Part shown: in pieces, positions 36,401 to 46,700 of the stretch | Position numbering within the stretch: the first letter of the stretch is position 1 | Layout: every line of letters begins with the position of its first letter | DNA from: Dromiciops gliroides | Taxonomy: Eukaryota > Chordata > Mammalia > Microbiotheria > Microbiotheriidae | DNA length: 64,000 nucleotides | Assembly: GCF_019393635.1 (NCBI RefSeq) | Contig: NC_057867.1 | Coordinates: forward strand, 3,094,889-3,158,888 | Direction: 5' to 3' | The notes under the pieces: generated by a model | What the model saw: only the letters and a program-made list of their open reading frames with translations | Database searches by the model: none | What the model was told of the DNA's origin: nothing | Program-made: the position numbers and the translations under genes

Positions 36401-37627
36401 CAGGGATCCCATCACATCTTAGTCAGCCCAGCCCGTAGAGCTGGGACCCGGCCAGTTATCTCAAGGGCCACCTCATTCCTGACCACCACCCCCCTCCTTT
36501 CTGTGCCCCTACAGAATTCTATCCGACACAACCTCTCCCTGCATAGCAAGTTCATCAAGGTCCATAACGAGGCCACAGGCAAGAGCTCTTGGTGGATGTT
36601 GAACCCGGAGGGCGGCAGGAGTGGGAAGGCCCCACGCCGGAGGGCAGCCTCCATGGACAACAGCAGCAAGCTGACTCGCGGCCGGGTCAAGGCCTCCAAG
36701 AAGAAGACGGCAGCATTACCTGAGGGGGCCGAGGGCCCCGCGCCCACAAGCCCAGGGAGCTTCTACCCAAAATGGCCAGGTAGCCCTAGTCCACGAAGCC
36801 CCGATGACTCGGAGGTGTGGACGGCCTTCCGCCCACGCAGCAGCTCCAATGCCAGCATGGCTAGTGCCCGACTGTCCCCCATGGGGACAGGGCTGGGACC
36901 AGAGCCTGAAGGGGGGGTGGCTGAGGAGGAGGTGCTGGCCTCCCTCACTTATCCAGGCAATGTTCCTCCAACAGTCAATGAGGAGCTTGAGCTACTGGAT
37001 GGGCTCAATCTCACCACCCCAAGGCCCCTTTTGCCCCAGGGTGCTGCCTCGGGCTTCTCGGGCCCCCCAGCTGCCTTTACCGGCCCCCTGTTTGGCCCTT
37101 CGGAGGGGGCTCTGCCCCCTGGGGAAGGGCGCTTCTCCAGCTCCCAGACTCTGGAGGCCCTGCTCACCTCTGACTCCCCCCCCTCCACCGATATCCTTAT
37201 GACCCAAGTGGACCCCATCCTGCCCCAACCCTCAACCCTCCTTCTGCCTGGGGGGCTGCCTGCTTCCAGCCCACTGGCCCCAGGAGTCAGCCTGGGCCCT
37301 AAGCCCTTGGAAAGCCAAGGCCCCGGCCCTCTGCCTCCGGCCCTCGCCCTGATGGCCCCACCTGTGGGCATGGAAAGCACTCCAGCCCCTAAGGCCCCAG
37401 AGCCTGCTGTGCCCCCTCTCTCCGATGAAGCTACAGACCAAGACCAAATGCCCCAGGACCTGGACCTAGATGTGTACATAGAGAACCTGGAGTGTGATAT
37501 GGATCATATCATCAGCGACCTAGTGGATGGGGGCGAAGGCTTGGATTTCAACTTTGAGCCTGGTTCGGGAGCCCCTAGTTATCCTAACAACTCACAGCCC
37601 TCTGCCCACTCCTGGGTCCCCAGCTAA
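30226..37627 (+). CDS. FOXO4: Forkhead box O4 transcription factor (complete)
   Basis: Coding exons are 30226-30729 and 36515-37627: 1617 nt, 538 aa against 505 in human. An in-frame TGA at 30193 fixes the start. FOXO4 is a nuclear forkhead activator held in the cytoplasm after AKT phosphorylation. All three AKT sites are visible: RPRSCT (T35), RRRAAS (S214) and RPRSSS (S279). The forkhead domain spans about 114-202 and is split after GWK168, the family's intron position. It includes the helix-3 stretch [17 protein letters not shown]. The basic RRR motif at its end serves nuclear localisation. The C-terminal activation region holds LEALLTSD and LMTQVDPIL, and the acidic [16 protein letters not shown]. 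The N-terminus has proline and alanine runs not in human. The protein ends HSWVPS, as FOXO1 and FOXO3 do, whereas human FOXO4, as I recall it, stops soon after NFEP. Confidence 0.97.
30738..31334. repeat. (CCTCT)n pyrimidine tract in FOXO4 intron 1
   Basis: About 590 bp of almost pure C/T on the plus strand begins about 10 bp inside the intron. CCTCT and CCCCT units alternate at left, with a few CATCT interruptions. A nearly perfect CCTCT run covers about 31085-31240. A C-run precedes CGCCAG at the right end. Confidence 0.95.
32555..32790 (-). repeat. MIR-family SINE, reverse
   Basis: CTTGAGCTCCTTACCAACATGATCTCATG, then GATGAGAAAGCTAAGG and ATCGCACAGCTAAGTGTCAGAGGCAGGATTTGAACC. Confidence 0.75.
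33381..33429. repeat. (GA)n dinucleotide repeat
   Basis: About 30 bp of pure GA followed by GAGCGAGAGAGCGAGCGAG, in FOXO4 intron 1. Confidence 0.95.
34610..34895 (+). repeat. MIR-family SINE
   Basis: GGAGTCAGGAAGACCTAAGTTC, CTAGCTGTGTGACCCTGGGC, CTCATCTATAAAATGGGG and CATAGTAGGTACTCTAGAAA in order. The end runs into a short CTG run. Confidence 0.8.
35174..35320 (-). repeat. WSINE1-like CORE-SINE, reverse
   Basis: A T-run at left, GGGGCAATTGGGGTTAAGTGAC core and CATCTAGCTGACC head. It is flanked by the long target duplication CCTTCCTTCATTTCTTT. Confidence 0.9.
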
Positions 37628-37637
37628 GTCTGACCAG

Positions 37638-37804
37638 GTAGGAGAACAGAGCAGCTGGCAGGGCGGGGGACCCCGGGGAGAGGAAGGTGAGCCCCTGGGA
37701 GTAGAAAGGGATTTCCTGTCTTCCTTCCTCTCACCGGGCTGCGATACTTCTCCATATAGTCCACAGGGCCCTGTTTGGCTCTCCTTCTCACCCCTCTCTC
37801 TATC

Positions 37805-37837
<33 letters not shown>

Positions 37838-37853
37838 GTCCTTCCTCCAACAG
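37638..37853 (+). other. FOXO4: Probable 3'UTR intron of FOXO4
   Basis: CAG|GTAGGA ten bases after the stop and a pyrimidine-rich TGTC tract ending CCTCCAACAG|GT at 37853 form a plausible 216-bp intron. FOXO1 and FOXO3 also carry their last intron just past the stop codon. A TGTC microsatellite (about 37806-37837) makes up its polypyrimidine region. Confidence 0.55.
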
Positions 37854-38989
37854 GTCCGTGGACCATAGCTGGGAGCTCCTTCCCCTGCCCCCACCCCCAA
37901 GAAGGAGCCGAGAATGTCCCTTTTCCTTCCTACCCTTGGTCCCTCCCCCGGGGACCAGACCCCTCAGGTCCAGGCATGGGGGACTTATAGATGTCCATCT
38001 GCTTTTAAGGGGCTATCTGAGGGGTGGGAGGGAGGGGGTTATTCTCACTGTGCCAACAGGGGCTAAGGCCCCCCCTTCCCCCCTCCCAGGAGCCCCCCTC
38101 TGCCTCTGTTCCCTTCCCCTGCCCCTCATAAGAGCGTCCCTGGGCGCTGCCACACACACACTCACCACGCATATACACACACACTCCCCCAAAGGCTTTG
38201 GGGCTGCTGCCAGGGAAGGCAGTGCTCCTGGGAATGTGAAGCCGCTAGTGGCCTTACCCCTGCCTTTGGGAGCAGGACCTTTTGTAGAGAGCTTTATCCA
38301 GGAAGACCGGGCCGGGCCGGGCCGGGTGGGCTGAGCTAAGCTAAGCTGGACTAAACTCGTTCCCTCCTTCCCTTGTTCGCTTGCTCCCTCACTCGCTCAG
38401 TTGAGCCTGCTAGGCCTCAGCCAGTCAAGGCCTGGGTTTTTTTTTATGCAGTGACCCCCAAACTGGGGGTGGGTGGGGGCAGGGACAGAGGAGGGCCCAA
38501 GCCTGAGCCCTGGAGCAGCCACCAGGCCAAGGCAACCCTTTGGAAAGCTGCAGATTACCTAAAAGCTTTTTATAAACTTTTTACGATATATAAACACAAG
38601 TATAGAGATTTTAACAGAGAGGCAAGGTGCTAGGGATGGGGGGGCGGGGGATTGCTTTTCTTTGTGAAGGCTTTATAATCGTGACACAAGGCAAACACTA
38701 CAGAGGGCAGACAGACGAAACAGACAGACAGACACATCCAGATGCTAGGGAAGGAGAGTCAATCCCTGGCAAGTCCCAGGGGAAAGGGGGAAAGGAACTG
38801 CGGAAAGATAGGCCAGCCTGGTTTCCCCAGGGAGAGGCCAATCCCAGGAAGGCCATGGGGGCTGGGGGGAGGGGGGGACCTGCGGTGGCTTAGGGAAGGA
38901 TCCCCCATTTGTTTGGAGAAGGGAGGAGCTGAAGTACCCTGGATCCAGGGCCAGACTTCAGTCCTGGGAGCTCCTGCCTGTGCACTGGG

Positions 38990-39024
38990 TTCAGTGCTGC
39001 CGGCGCTGCTGCTGCCACTGCTGC

Positions 39025-39108
<84 letters not shown>

Positions 39109-39176
39109 CACCGCCGCCGCCAACACCACCACCACCACCACCACCACCAATGACACCACCACCACCAACACCGACA
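38990..39176 (+). repeat. Triplet-repeat cluster in the FOXO4 3'UTR
   Basis: In the sense orientation it runs: CTG-rich start, twelve pure CTG units at 39027-39062, five CTCCTG units, CCG units, then CAC/ACC units with AAT interruptions to about 39176. Long leucine frames here are repeat artefacts, because the stretch follows the FOXO4 stop and precedes its poly(A) signal. Confidence 0.9.
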
Positions 39177-39374
39177 GGGCTAGGGGATGACTTGGGTGGG
39201 CGTCTAGAGCCCTCCCTCCTCAGAGCCTTGGCCAGCTCCTCCCCCAGCTCCCTCAGCACAGTCCCCTGCCCCTCCCTGCTGTGGGTTCCCATCGTGTCCT
39301 GGGTCCTGCCCAGATTGTGTCAATGTATGTTTGTACTAGATCCAAGTGAGAAAGTGTGTCAAATGATTAAATTA

Positions 39375-39380
39375 AATAAA
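39375..39380 (+). terminator. FOXO4: Candidate poly(A) signal of FOXO4
   Basis: AATAAA lies here with ATTAAA copies just before it and an AAATA repeat just after. It would give a 3'UTR of about 1.5 kb after removal of the small intron. Confidence 0.65.
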
Positions 39381-39679
39381 TGGAAACATAAATAAATAAA
39401 TAAATAGAAGCATAAAGAAATACCTAGAACTGGCCCTGGTTTCTGCTGTCCTCCTGGGAGACCTGGGATGGAAGGGCTGCAAAGTGTGTCCAGGAGAGGG
39501 AAAATGGGCCTTTGTGGCCAGCGGTGGTGCTGGGGGAGACAAGTGTGACCAGAGTATGTGACAGGGCCTCGGGCAGATTCCTGCTACCTCCCCTTCACAA
39601 TCGGTCTTCTTATACTCACGGAGGCTAGCCCTCTTCTCCTATATCTCCACTCTGCCCCTCCCCCAGGCCAGAGGGTAAC

Positions 39680-40180
39680 GCCACCGGCAGGAGTTGGAAA
39701 GAACCTTAGAAGTCCAACCTGATGCAGGAATTCCATCCGGAAGGCTTCCCAGGACACAGAAGTCATCAGCTCCCAAAGCAGCCCATCCCACTGTTGGCTG
39801 ACTCTTGATTCATGTTAGGACACTTTCTCATTTGGAGTCCAAAAGAGCCACCATTGGCCCCAGCTCTCTTCAAACATTGAATTCTGCCCCTGGGATTTTG
39901 TCCCTTGTCAACCTCAAGGCTACATGTGCCAGGGTCTTTCAGCTGACCCTTCCCAAGGATGTGATGGTCGGTTCCTTGAGCATCCTGGTCTCCCCTTTCT
40001 GGATGTTGATTGCCACTGACCCTTCTTAAAGGGTGACTCCCAGAACTACCTCCAGACCTGCTGGAAATGCGGTCTCACCCAGGGCTCAAGAGAGCAGGAC
40101 ACTCAGGCACCTTTTGTGGAGCATTCTGTAGTTATTCCTAACTCCCCCCTCCCCTGCATCAGACACTTTCTGGAGCCTAC
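39680..40180 (-). repeat. Diverged CR1/L3 3' end, reverse
   Basis: GGAATTCCATCCGGAAGGCTTCC, CCCAAAGCAGCCCATCCCACTGTTGG and CCTTGAGCATCCTGGTCTCCC resemble the reverse of the CR1/L3 3' terminal kilobase. They fill the gap between the convergent FOXO4 and CXorf65-like 3' ends. Confidence 0.5.
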
Positions 40181-40285
40181 AGCCCACCACAAGCCCCCAG
40201 GCCATGTTCCCCTGTCACGCATGTCCCCAGCCAGCACTGAGCCAGCAAGGAAAGCTGCTCAGGTAGCGCTACTGCTACTCCACCC

Positions 40286-40291
40286 TTTATT
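40286..40291 (-). terminator. CXorf65: Poly(A) signal of the CXorf65-like gene
   Basis: AATAAA on the minus strand starts eight bases past the TAA stop at 40301-40299, giving a 3'UTR of only a few tens of bases. Confidence 0.75.
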
Positions 40292-40298
40292 GACTAAC

Positions 40299-42983
40299 TT
40301 AGCGATGTTTGTCTTTCTTGCCGGTGGTTTCAGGTTTAGTCTTGGGAAGTGTAGAAACCCCTCTTCGAGTGGCTGCCTCTTCTTCCACTGTCCCTGGTGT
40401 TCCCACTCGTCCTGTAGTTTTGGACTAGATGGGGAGTGGGGAGCAGTTAGTGGCTCTAGGTGGAGGGGATGCTGGCAATTTGAGAAAGTGGCCATGGGAC
40501 CGGATCCGTTTGGAAATGAGGCACCGCCCAAAAGGCCAGGCAGCAGTGGACAGCAGGGCAAGGGGCAGGGCTGGGGGTGGGGCTAAGAATGCAGATAGGA
40601 TTGTGAGTAGGCAGGGCCAACAAGTCTCACCGGAATGTTCATGTAAGAGTCTATCGGAGTGATTTTCTTAGCGTCCTGGCCACGGAGCATCTTTATTCGA
40701 CTCTTTTCCAGATAGTCACACTGTGATTTAAGGGCATCTGAGCCCGGGAAATGAAACTTGAGTCCTCTGGTCAATGAGGAAATGCCCTATCTTCCTTACC
40801 GCCACTAAGGCTCACTGAGACCCCAGCTATCCTAGCCTGTGCTCCTCCATCATTGGGGCTTCTTTGCCTTGGCCTAGAATGGACAGCAATGCCAACCCAA
40901 ACTGGTGAGGACACACCTGAACCCTGGCTTTCTCTAACTACTGGTGAGGAACAGGGGCAGAGGCCTGTGTGGCACGATCCTGGCCCCAGCCTAGGCTAGG
41001 GAGGGAGCCATCAGCCGGCAGCCAGCAGAAGCCTTGCCCATAGCTGTGGGAACAGGGAATCAAGGGCATAGTGGTTAAGAGACAAAGGTCAGGGAGCTGG
41101 GCTGCAGGGGACATAGCACATACACCACACACATAGACAAATAGCTGATTTGGTCCATCAACTCCCTTCAATCCATTCCTCCCTCTCCCAGTCCCTCGCT
41201 TTGGCCTTCAATGCACTTAACACAGCTGAATTTGGATGAGTGACCTGAGTACGTGACCTCCCTCCCCTCACTAAGCTTCTTGAGGGCAGGAGCTAAGTCC
41301 CTGGGATCTTGGCACAGGGCACTGCATAGGGCAGCAGGAACTTAGGAAAGGATTGGGGACTTTTCAAGCCTTTTAGAGCATTTGTATCTAAAGCCCCCCC
41401 CCCCAGAGGGTTTGGTCCTAGTCCTCTTCTAGGGCCTCTTGTCCACCCCTCCCCCATCTTGTCCTCAGTACCCTCTCTCTCCCCTTTTTCCAGATTATCT
41501 TCACGTGTCTTCCCACCTTGCCCCATCATGCTCCATACCCAATAACTCTTGCTCTGGCTCCTTCAGTAGGGGCACAAAAGCCCTGTAGGCATTTTCATTT
41601 CGAGTCCCTGCAAACAGAGCTTTGAGCTACCCCCAGTTGGAAGCCCTACCCCGGACAAACTCTTACACTTTCGGACCCCAACTGGAGACACCCCCCCTTT
41701 ATTTTTTGTTTGTTTGTTTTTTGTTTTTTTTTTTTAGTGAGGCAATTGGGGTTAAGCGACTTGCCCAGGGTCACACAGCTAGTAAGTGTTAAGTGTCTGA
41801 GGCCGGATTTGAACTCAGGTCCTCCTGACTCCAGGGCCTGTGCTCTATCCACTGCGCCACCTAGCTGCCCCCCCCTTTATTTTTTCTCTTGGTCCTGAGG
41901 CTTCCTTTTGTATCCTCTCCTCGAGAGGGAGGCTGGAGTGGGAGGAGGGAGGAACCTACCCTCTCTTGAGGGCCATTCGGCATCAGAGCACCCTGAGTTT
42001 AGAGCTAGAAGGGAGCTCAGAGCTCATCTAGTCTGAATGCTTCATCTTACAAAGGAAGAAAAGAGGCCAGAGAGGTGGCAAGACTTGCCCAAGGTCACGC
42101 AGCTTGAAAGTGGCAGAGATCAGATTTGGACCTCTGTCCTCCTACTCCCAGGCCTGGACTCATTTTGCTCTGAGGCAATGTCCCATATTAGGCCCCTGGG
42201 GGGATAGTCCCCGGGAAGATGGTACCCTGGGGGGAGGGGAACTTTATTGGGGGGGGCACTACCAAGTTTCTACCTGGTGGTCCACGTTCCACCTTGCAAA
42301 TGTAGTAGATGTTTCTGACTTGGAGGAATTTGGTGGCTGATTCCCCAGGAAACTTCACCAGAAACAGTAGCTTCAGAGTCCCAGCCTCATCACAAAGGTC
42401 AATGAGTTCTGTGGGCAAAGCAGAGGGAGATTCAGAGAGAATAGTAAGGAGCAGAGGTCACGGGGCCAGGGGGCACTCCCTCTGTGGCCCAGGATCGGGT
42501 TGAGGGTGGACCTGGTCAGGTTGGCTCCTGTGCCCAGCCCCAGGGGCTGGCTCCTCACCTGAATCATGCAGCCCCACTTTTTTTCGAACATAATGCAACA
42601 GTAGCAAGACTGAGCAGTTGGTGTTGGCCAGAAATTGCTGGTTATCTGGAAGACACAGGGGCAGCTGAGGCATCTGAGCCCTCCCTTGGGAGCATTTGTG
42701 AGTCGGGGAGGGGGAACTGGCGAGGGGCGGGGAAGGGGGGACGGACCAGAGCCGAGAGGCCACAGCCCTGCCTGTTCTCAAGTCCCCTTGCCAGCCATGT
42801 GATGTGACCTCGTGAGTACAGGACAGGAGCAAGATCTGGCTGCCCTCCTCTAACCTACAGAAGGTAGCCAAGGCTGGCAGAGGCTCCCGTGCCTGGGCAA
42901 GCACTTTGTAGCCTCTTCCAATGGTCCTGAAGCTCTCTGGTTTTGGCCTGCCCCTTACCTCCATGCTTGATGCAAATGAACAT
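40299..42983 (-). CDS. CXorf65: CXorf65-like uncharacterised protein (complete, 6 exons)
   Basis: Minus-strand exons are 42983-42959, 42645-42559, 42408-42274, 41607-41539, 40737-40631 and 40424-40299: 549 nt, 182 aa, close to the human length. All borders are GT-AG and phases join. The N-terminus reads MFICIKHGDNQQFLANTNCS, and the middle reads [29 protein letters not shown] and AFVPLLKEPEQELL. The C-terminal tail (about 142-182) is rich in Lys, Thr and Arg and looks disordered. The opening strand-turn-strand pattern followed by LLHYVRKKVGL suggests a ubiquitin-like fold, which is inference only. No signal peptide or membrane segment is visible, and no biochemical function is known to me. 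It lies head-to-tail behind IL2RG and convergent with FOXO4. The last exon is the least conserved part and rests on splice signals, phase and the basic composition. Confidence 0.88.
41709..41870 (-). repeat. WSINE1-like CORE-SINE, reverse
   Basis: It sits in intron 3 of the CXorf65-like gene. The T/G-rich tail is at left and the CCACCTAGCTGCC head at right. It is flanked by CCCCCTTTATTTTTT duplications. Confidence 0.9.
42000..42160 (-). repeat. MIR-family remnant, reverse
   Basis: GAGCTAGAAGGGAGCTCAGAGC, then GACTTGCCCAAGGTCACGCAGC and CAGATTTGGACC. It lies in intron 3 of the CXorf65-like gene. Confidence 0.65.
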
Positions 42984-43508
42984 TCTCGGCAGCCTTACTT
43001 TCTGTCTCCCGGGAGTTGCTGAAAAGCCATACAGAACTCAAGGTCTGCTGGCCACTGGCGGGGGCAAGGAATGGAATGTGAGGATGGAGCTGGAGCCCAT
43101 CGACTGGTCAGGGGCAGAGGTGGGCTGCTTAGTGGAGGCACTTGTGGTTAACCAGAAGGATCATGGGTGGGGCCCAGTGCTGTGACTGAGTGATTATGAG
43201 GTCAAAGACCACGACAACGACCGCTGAGAGAGGGGATATGTGCTCCTGTGAGCTGAATGGAGTGAGAGCAACGTGGGTGGGGTCCGAAAGACATGAAGAC
43301 TTGAGGCTGGCTCTTAGGGCCCTGAGAAGTGGGCAGAGAAGGCTCAGAGAGAAGTGGGCCTTTGGACCCCCCCCCCCATTAACCTTTTCTATCTGGGAGC
43401 ACAACTTGTCCTCCAGGCTGGGCCTGGCCAGTGTTCCACCCCACCCACCCCCAAATGTCCCCCTCCACCCTCGTATACCACAAACATTCATTTCTCATGA
43501 ACTGAAAC

Positions 43509-43514
43509 TTTATT
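43509..43514 (-). terminator. IL2RG: Poly(A) signal of IL2RG
   Basis: AATAAA on the minus strand, 260 bp past the stop. It gives a short 3'UTR like that of human IL2RG and lies about 530 bp before the CXorf65-like start codon. Confidence 0.75.
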
Positions 43515-43773
43515 CCTTTTTTTTTTTTTATTGATCCAGGAATAGTAGGAAGGAGGGAGGGAGAGTCGAGAGAAAGAAGGGCTGGGGGTGGGAGACAGGG
43601 AAAAGATTCAGGACAGCTGGTGGGGGGAGCAGGTACAGAGAGTGGGGGAAGTTCCCAGAAAGGGGCCCCAGAAGGAGGAGGGGGCTGAGGGAGAGAGCAC
43701 TGGGGGTTGGCAGGGCCTCAGGAGGCCCGGGCAAAAGCCTGGCCATTAGCTGTTAGGGTCTCGCAGGCCAGCC

Positions 43774-46700
43774 TCATGGCTCAGGGTCCGGGCTGTAACA
43801 TGGTGGAGGGGCCCAAGAAGGGCTGTGCTGGCTGCAGGGGGAGCCCCCCGACCCCTCTGCTTGGGCCCCTGACTTCGGGGGGAGCTCGCTCACGTGACAT
43901 AGCCTCTCACTGTAGTCTGGCTGCAGACTTTCAGCCAGCCCCTTGGACACACCGCTCCATGTCTGAGAACAGATAGCCACCCAAGGCCAGAGGTCAGCTT
44001 GTGGAATGGGGGGAGGGGAGTGAAGGGAGGAGAAGGGAAGGTTCCCGCAGCTGCTGTGAGGAGGGCAGGGATTCTCAAGATCACTCTGGGCCTTCCTCCC
44101 TGATTCATTGCTGCTCTGGACTTTTATGGGAGTCCCAGCCCCCAGCCCCCACCCCCCTAGGCGCTGGGCCACATCCTGCCTGCTATCGTGGTCACCCTCA
44201 CCACACACAAACAGTTGGTCTCTATGTGCTTGGGATCTGCCTGGCACACAGGCAGGCCGACTGTGTCTGTGCATGTTCTCACCGAGAAGTTTCCATGGTA
44301 CGTGGTAACCAGGTCATCGAGGTTCTTGAGGTTGGGGATCTGGGGCATCAGGATGACCCACACCCTGGGGGGCAGATTAGGCAGCATCAAGGTCCCGCTT
44401 CTAGGGACCCCATTGGCAACGAAGTGAGTCAGATGCTGTTCCCCTCCCTCTCCAGGAGCTGCCTGGGCTGCTGGGCACCCTTTTCTAGCCGTCCCCTCCC
44501 CTCCCTTCCCCCTCCCTCTGACCCTCCCCTTTTCCTAAGACTCACCGCTCCAGCCGGATGAGCATGACGATGAGGAAAACAAAGCCAATCAGAAGGCCAA
44601 GGGGCACGAACACAGTTGTCATCATGGGCCTCGAGAGGGTCCCTAAGGCACCGAAGGAAAGGGCCTTATGTGACAGCTCCCATCCGGGACCCGGAACACG
44701 CCCACCACCCCCCTTCCCAGCCACCCATGAAGAGAGATATTTGTCAGAACAGTCTGGGGGAAGGCTGCCATCGTCTTGCTTGGAGGGAAGGTTGGATGAT
44801 ACGGGAAAGGGAAGAGGATTTGGGATTCGGGATTCGAGGTGGAGTTTGGAGTCAGAGGGTTTTACCCCTTGGACTTCTGCCCCCCCATTGGACCACGGGG
44901 CTCCACTGACTCCACTGCTTGGCATTGCCACAGTAAGGTCTGAAGCGGCTCTGGACCCGGAACATGTAAAGTTTGTGTTCGTCCACACTGGGCAAGAAGA
45001 ACTGCTGCCTCTGGTTTACATACTGCTCCTTGGAGGAAAGAGGAGGCCAGAGAAATGAGGGCAAAAAGGAGAGGGCGCCCCCTAGTGAGCAGCCCCTTCC
45101 TCAGTTCCTCTCTGCGCCCAGCCTGTTGTGAAAGGTTCAAAGAGAAGTCAAGAGCCAGCAAGAAGCTCAGAGCAGGGCAGTCTGGTCCAGCCCCTTCATT
45201 CTACCCATTCTACCGAGGAGGAAAACAAAGGCCAGAGGAAGGAAGGGACTTGTTGAAATCTGGCAGAACAGGGATTTGAACCCAGGCCCTCTGACTACAA
45301 TGCTAACACTCTCTCCCCTGGACCATGCTGCCTTTTTCTCTCCCTTGGTGGGTCTTAGACCCTGGGTGCCAGGGTTCCTGCTTTCCCTTCGGTTACCCCC
45401 TCTGTGTCTGGGGTCTAGTGGCACTACCCAGATGAATTTTCCAGGCTAGTCCCTTGACCTGGAGTCCCAGTCTTCTGTGGTCCCTTTAATGACCATTGAA
45501 GGCCCAACCTCCCACATTGGGAAACATATGGAAGTGGGGCCTGAGGCAGGGTGGTGACATTTACCAGTGATGATAAAGAGGCCTGAGGAGAGATGAAAGA
45601 AGAACTGGAAACAGGGGAAGATGAAAGTCAGTGGGGGTCAGGGCCTTGCATAACAGGCTTAAGGCCATCCTTGGGCCTGGCCTCCCTTCACCTTCCCCAT
45701 ACTCACTGTCCAACTGGAGTCAATGTCACTCTTATATTGTACCAGGTGCTGCAAACACATGGCCTTGTAACTGCTGGTCCAGTTGAGCTCCAGCTGTGAG
45801 TCACTCACACTGTAGACTGTCAAGTTCTCAGGAGCCCAAGGGATCACTGGAGGAAGGACATGTGGGTGGGATCAAATTACCCTCCTATTCCCTCCCTATG
45901 CCTGACCCCAATCCCTTGTGTACTATTCCCCCCCTCCCCAGTTCCTAGAACATTATGGGGGAAAGAACAAGCCTCAGCGGCCGGAAGCGCCCTCTCCCCT
46001 GTCCTCATACCTAAATCCTTAAGTTTCATTTCCTGCTTGAAATGTCTCCCAGGAGCCCGGAGTTCCACATTGAAGTTGCTGTAGATGTTAATCTCCCCAC
46101 GGTCAAACCAACAACCCGAAGTGACGGCGCCAGAAAACAAGTATTGGCTACATTCCTTGGGCGGATCCCTATACCTGAAGGAAGAGGTTGGAGGGAGACC
46201 AAGAGTTAGTCTAAGAACTTCAGAACCCCAACAGTTAGGGCCCCTGTAACCTGAACTGGGCACACTAGGAAGCCAGTCACCAGTCTCTCCAGTTCCCATG
46301 AGGCCTCAGTCTCCCAGCTTATCCTCCTGTGCTCCCCCCTCCCTCTCTTATCCCTGTCTCCCTTCATACCAGTAGTAGAGAGTCAGGTTGGTAGACTGAG
46401 GTCCAGAGCCGCCATCCCAGGTACAATTCATAAATTCAACATTGAAGACCCAGCACTCTACCTTTGGGAGGGGCACAGGTGTCGTGGACATCGGTAAGAA
46501 ATCTGGGTTGGAATCCAGGAGAGAAAACATGAGTAACCATGAGATTAGGAGGGGACCTGAGGAAAGGGATTCCTCGAAGCCCACTTTGCCCCACACTTCC
46601 ATCCCTTGGAAGGTCTCAGGCCCATTCAGCTGGGGCACCTGGCTCTGATTCCCTTCCTGGCTCTTCCCATCTCCCCTCCACATCCTCCAGGTCCCAGTCC

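Larger units (their letters stand above)
31334..36514. other. Rest of FOXO4 intron 1
   Basis: GC-rich and unique up to about 32550, then a mix of unique sequence and MIR/CORE-SINE pieces. These lie at 32555-32790 (reverse), 33440-33530 (forward), 33700-33850 (forward) and 34610-34895 (forward). A WSINE1-like copy lies at 35174-35320 and MIR remnants at 35450-35840. A GA dinucleotide run lies at 33381-33429. I see no additional coding exon. The 3' splice site at 36511-36514 has a pyrimidine-rich lead-in. Confidence 0.6.

Noticed and set aside
36290-36514. Upstream extension of FOXO4 exon 2
   Set aside because: The forkhead domain joins exactly at the acceptor ending at 36514. The extension matches nothing in the FOXO family.
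38742-39395. Poly-leucine frame
   Set aside because: It is the CTG/CTC repeat of the FOXO4 3'UTR, after the stop codon.
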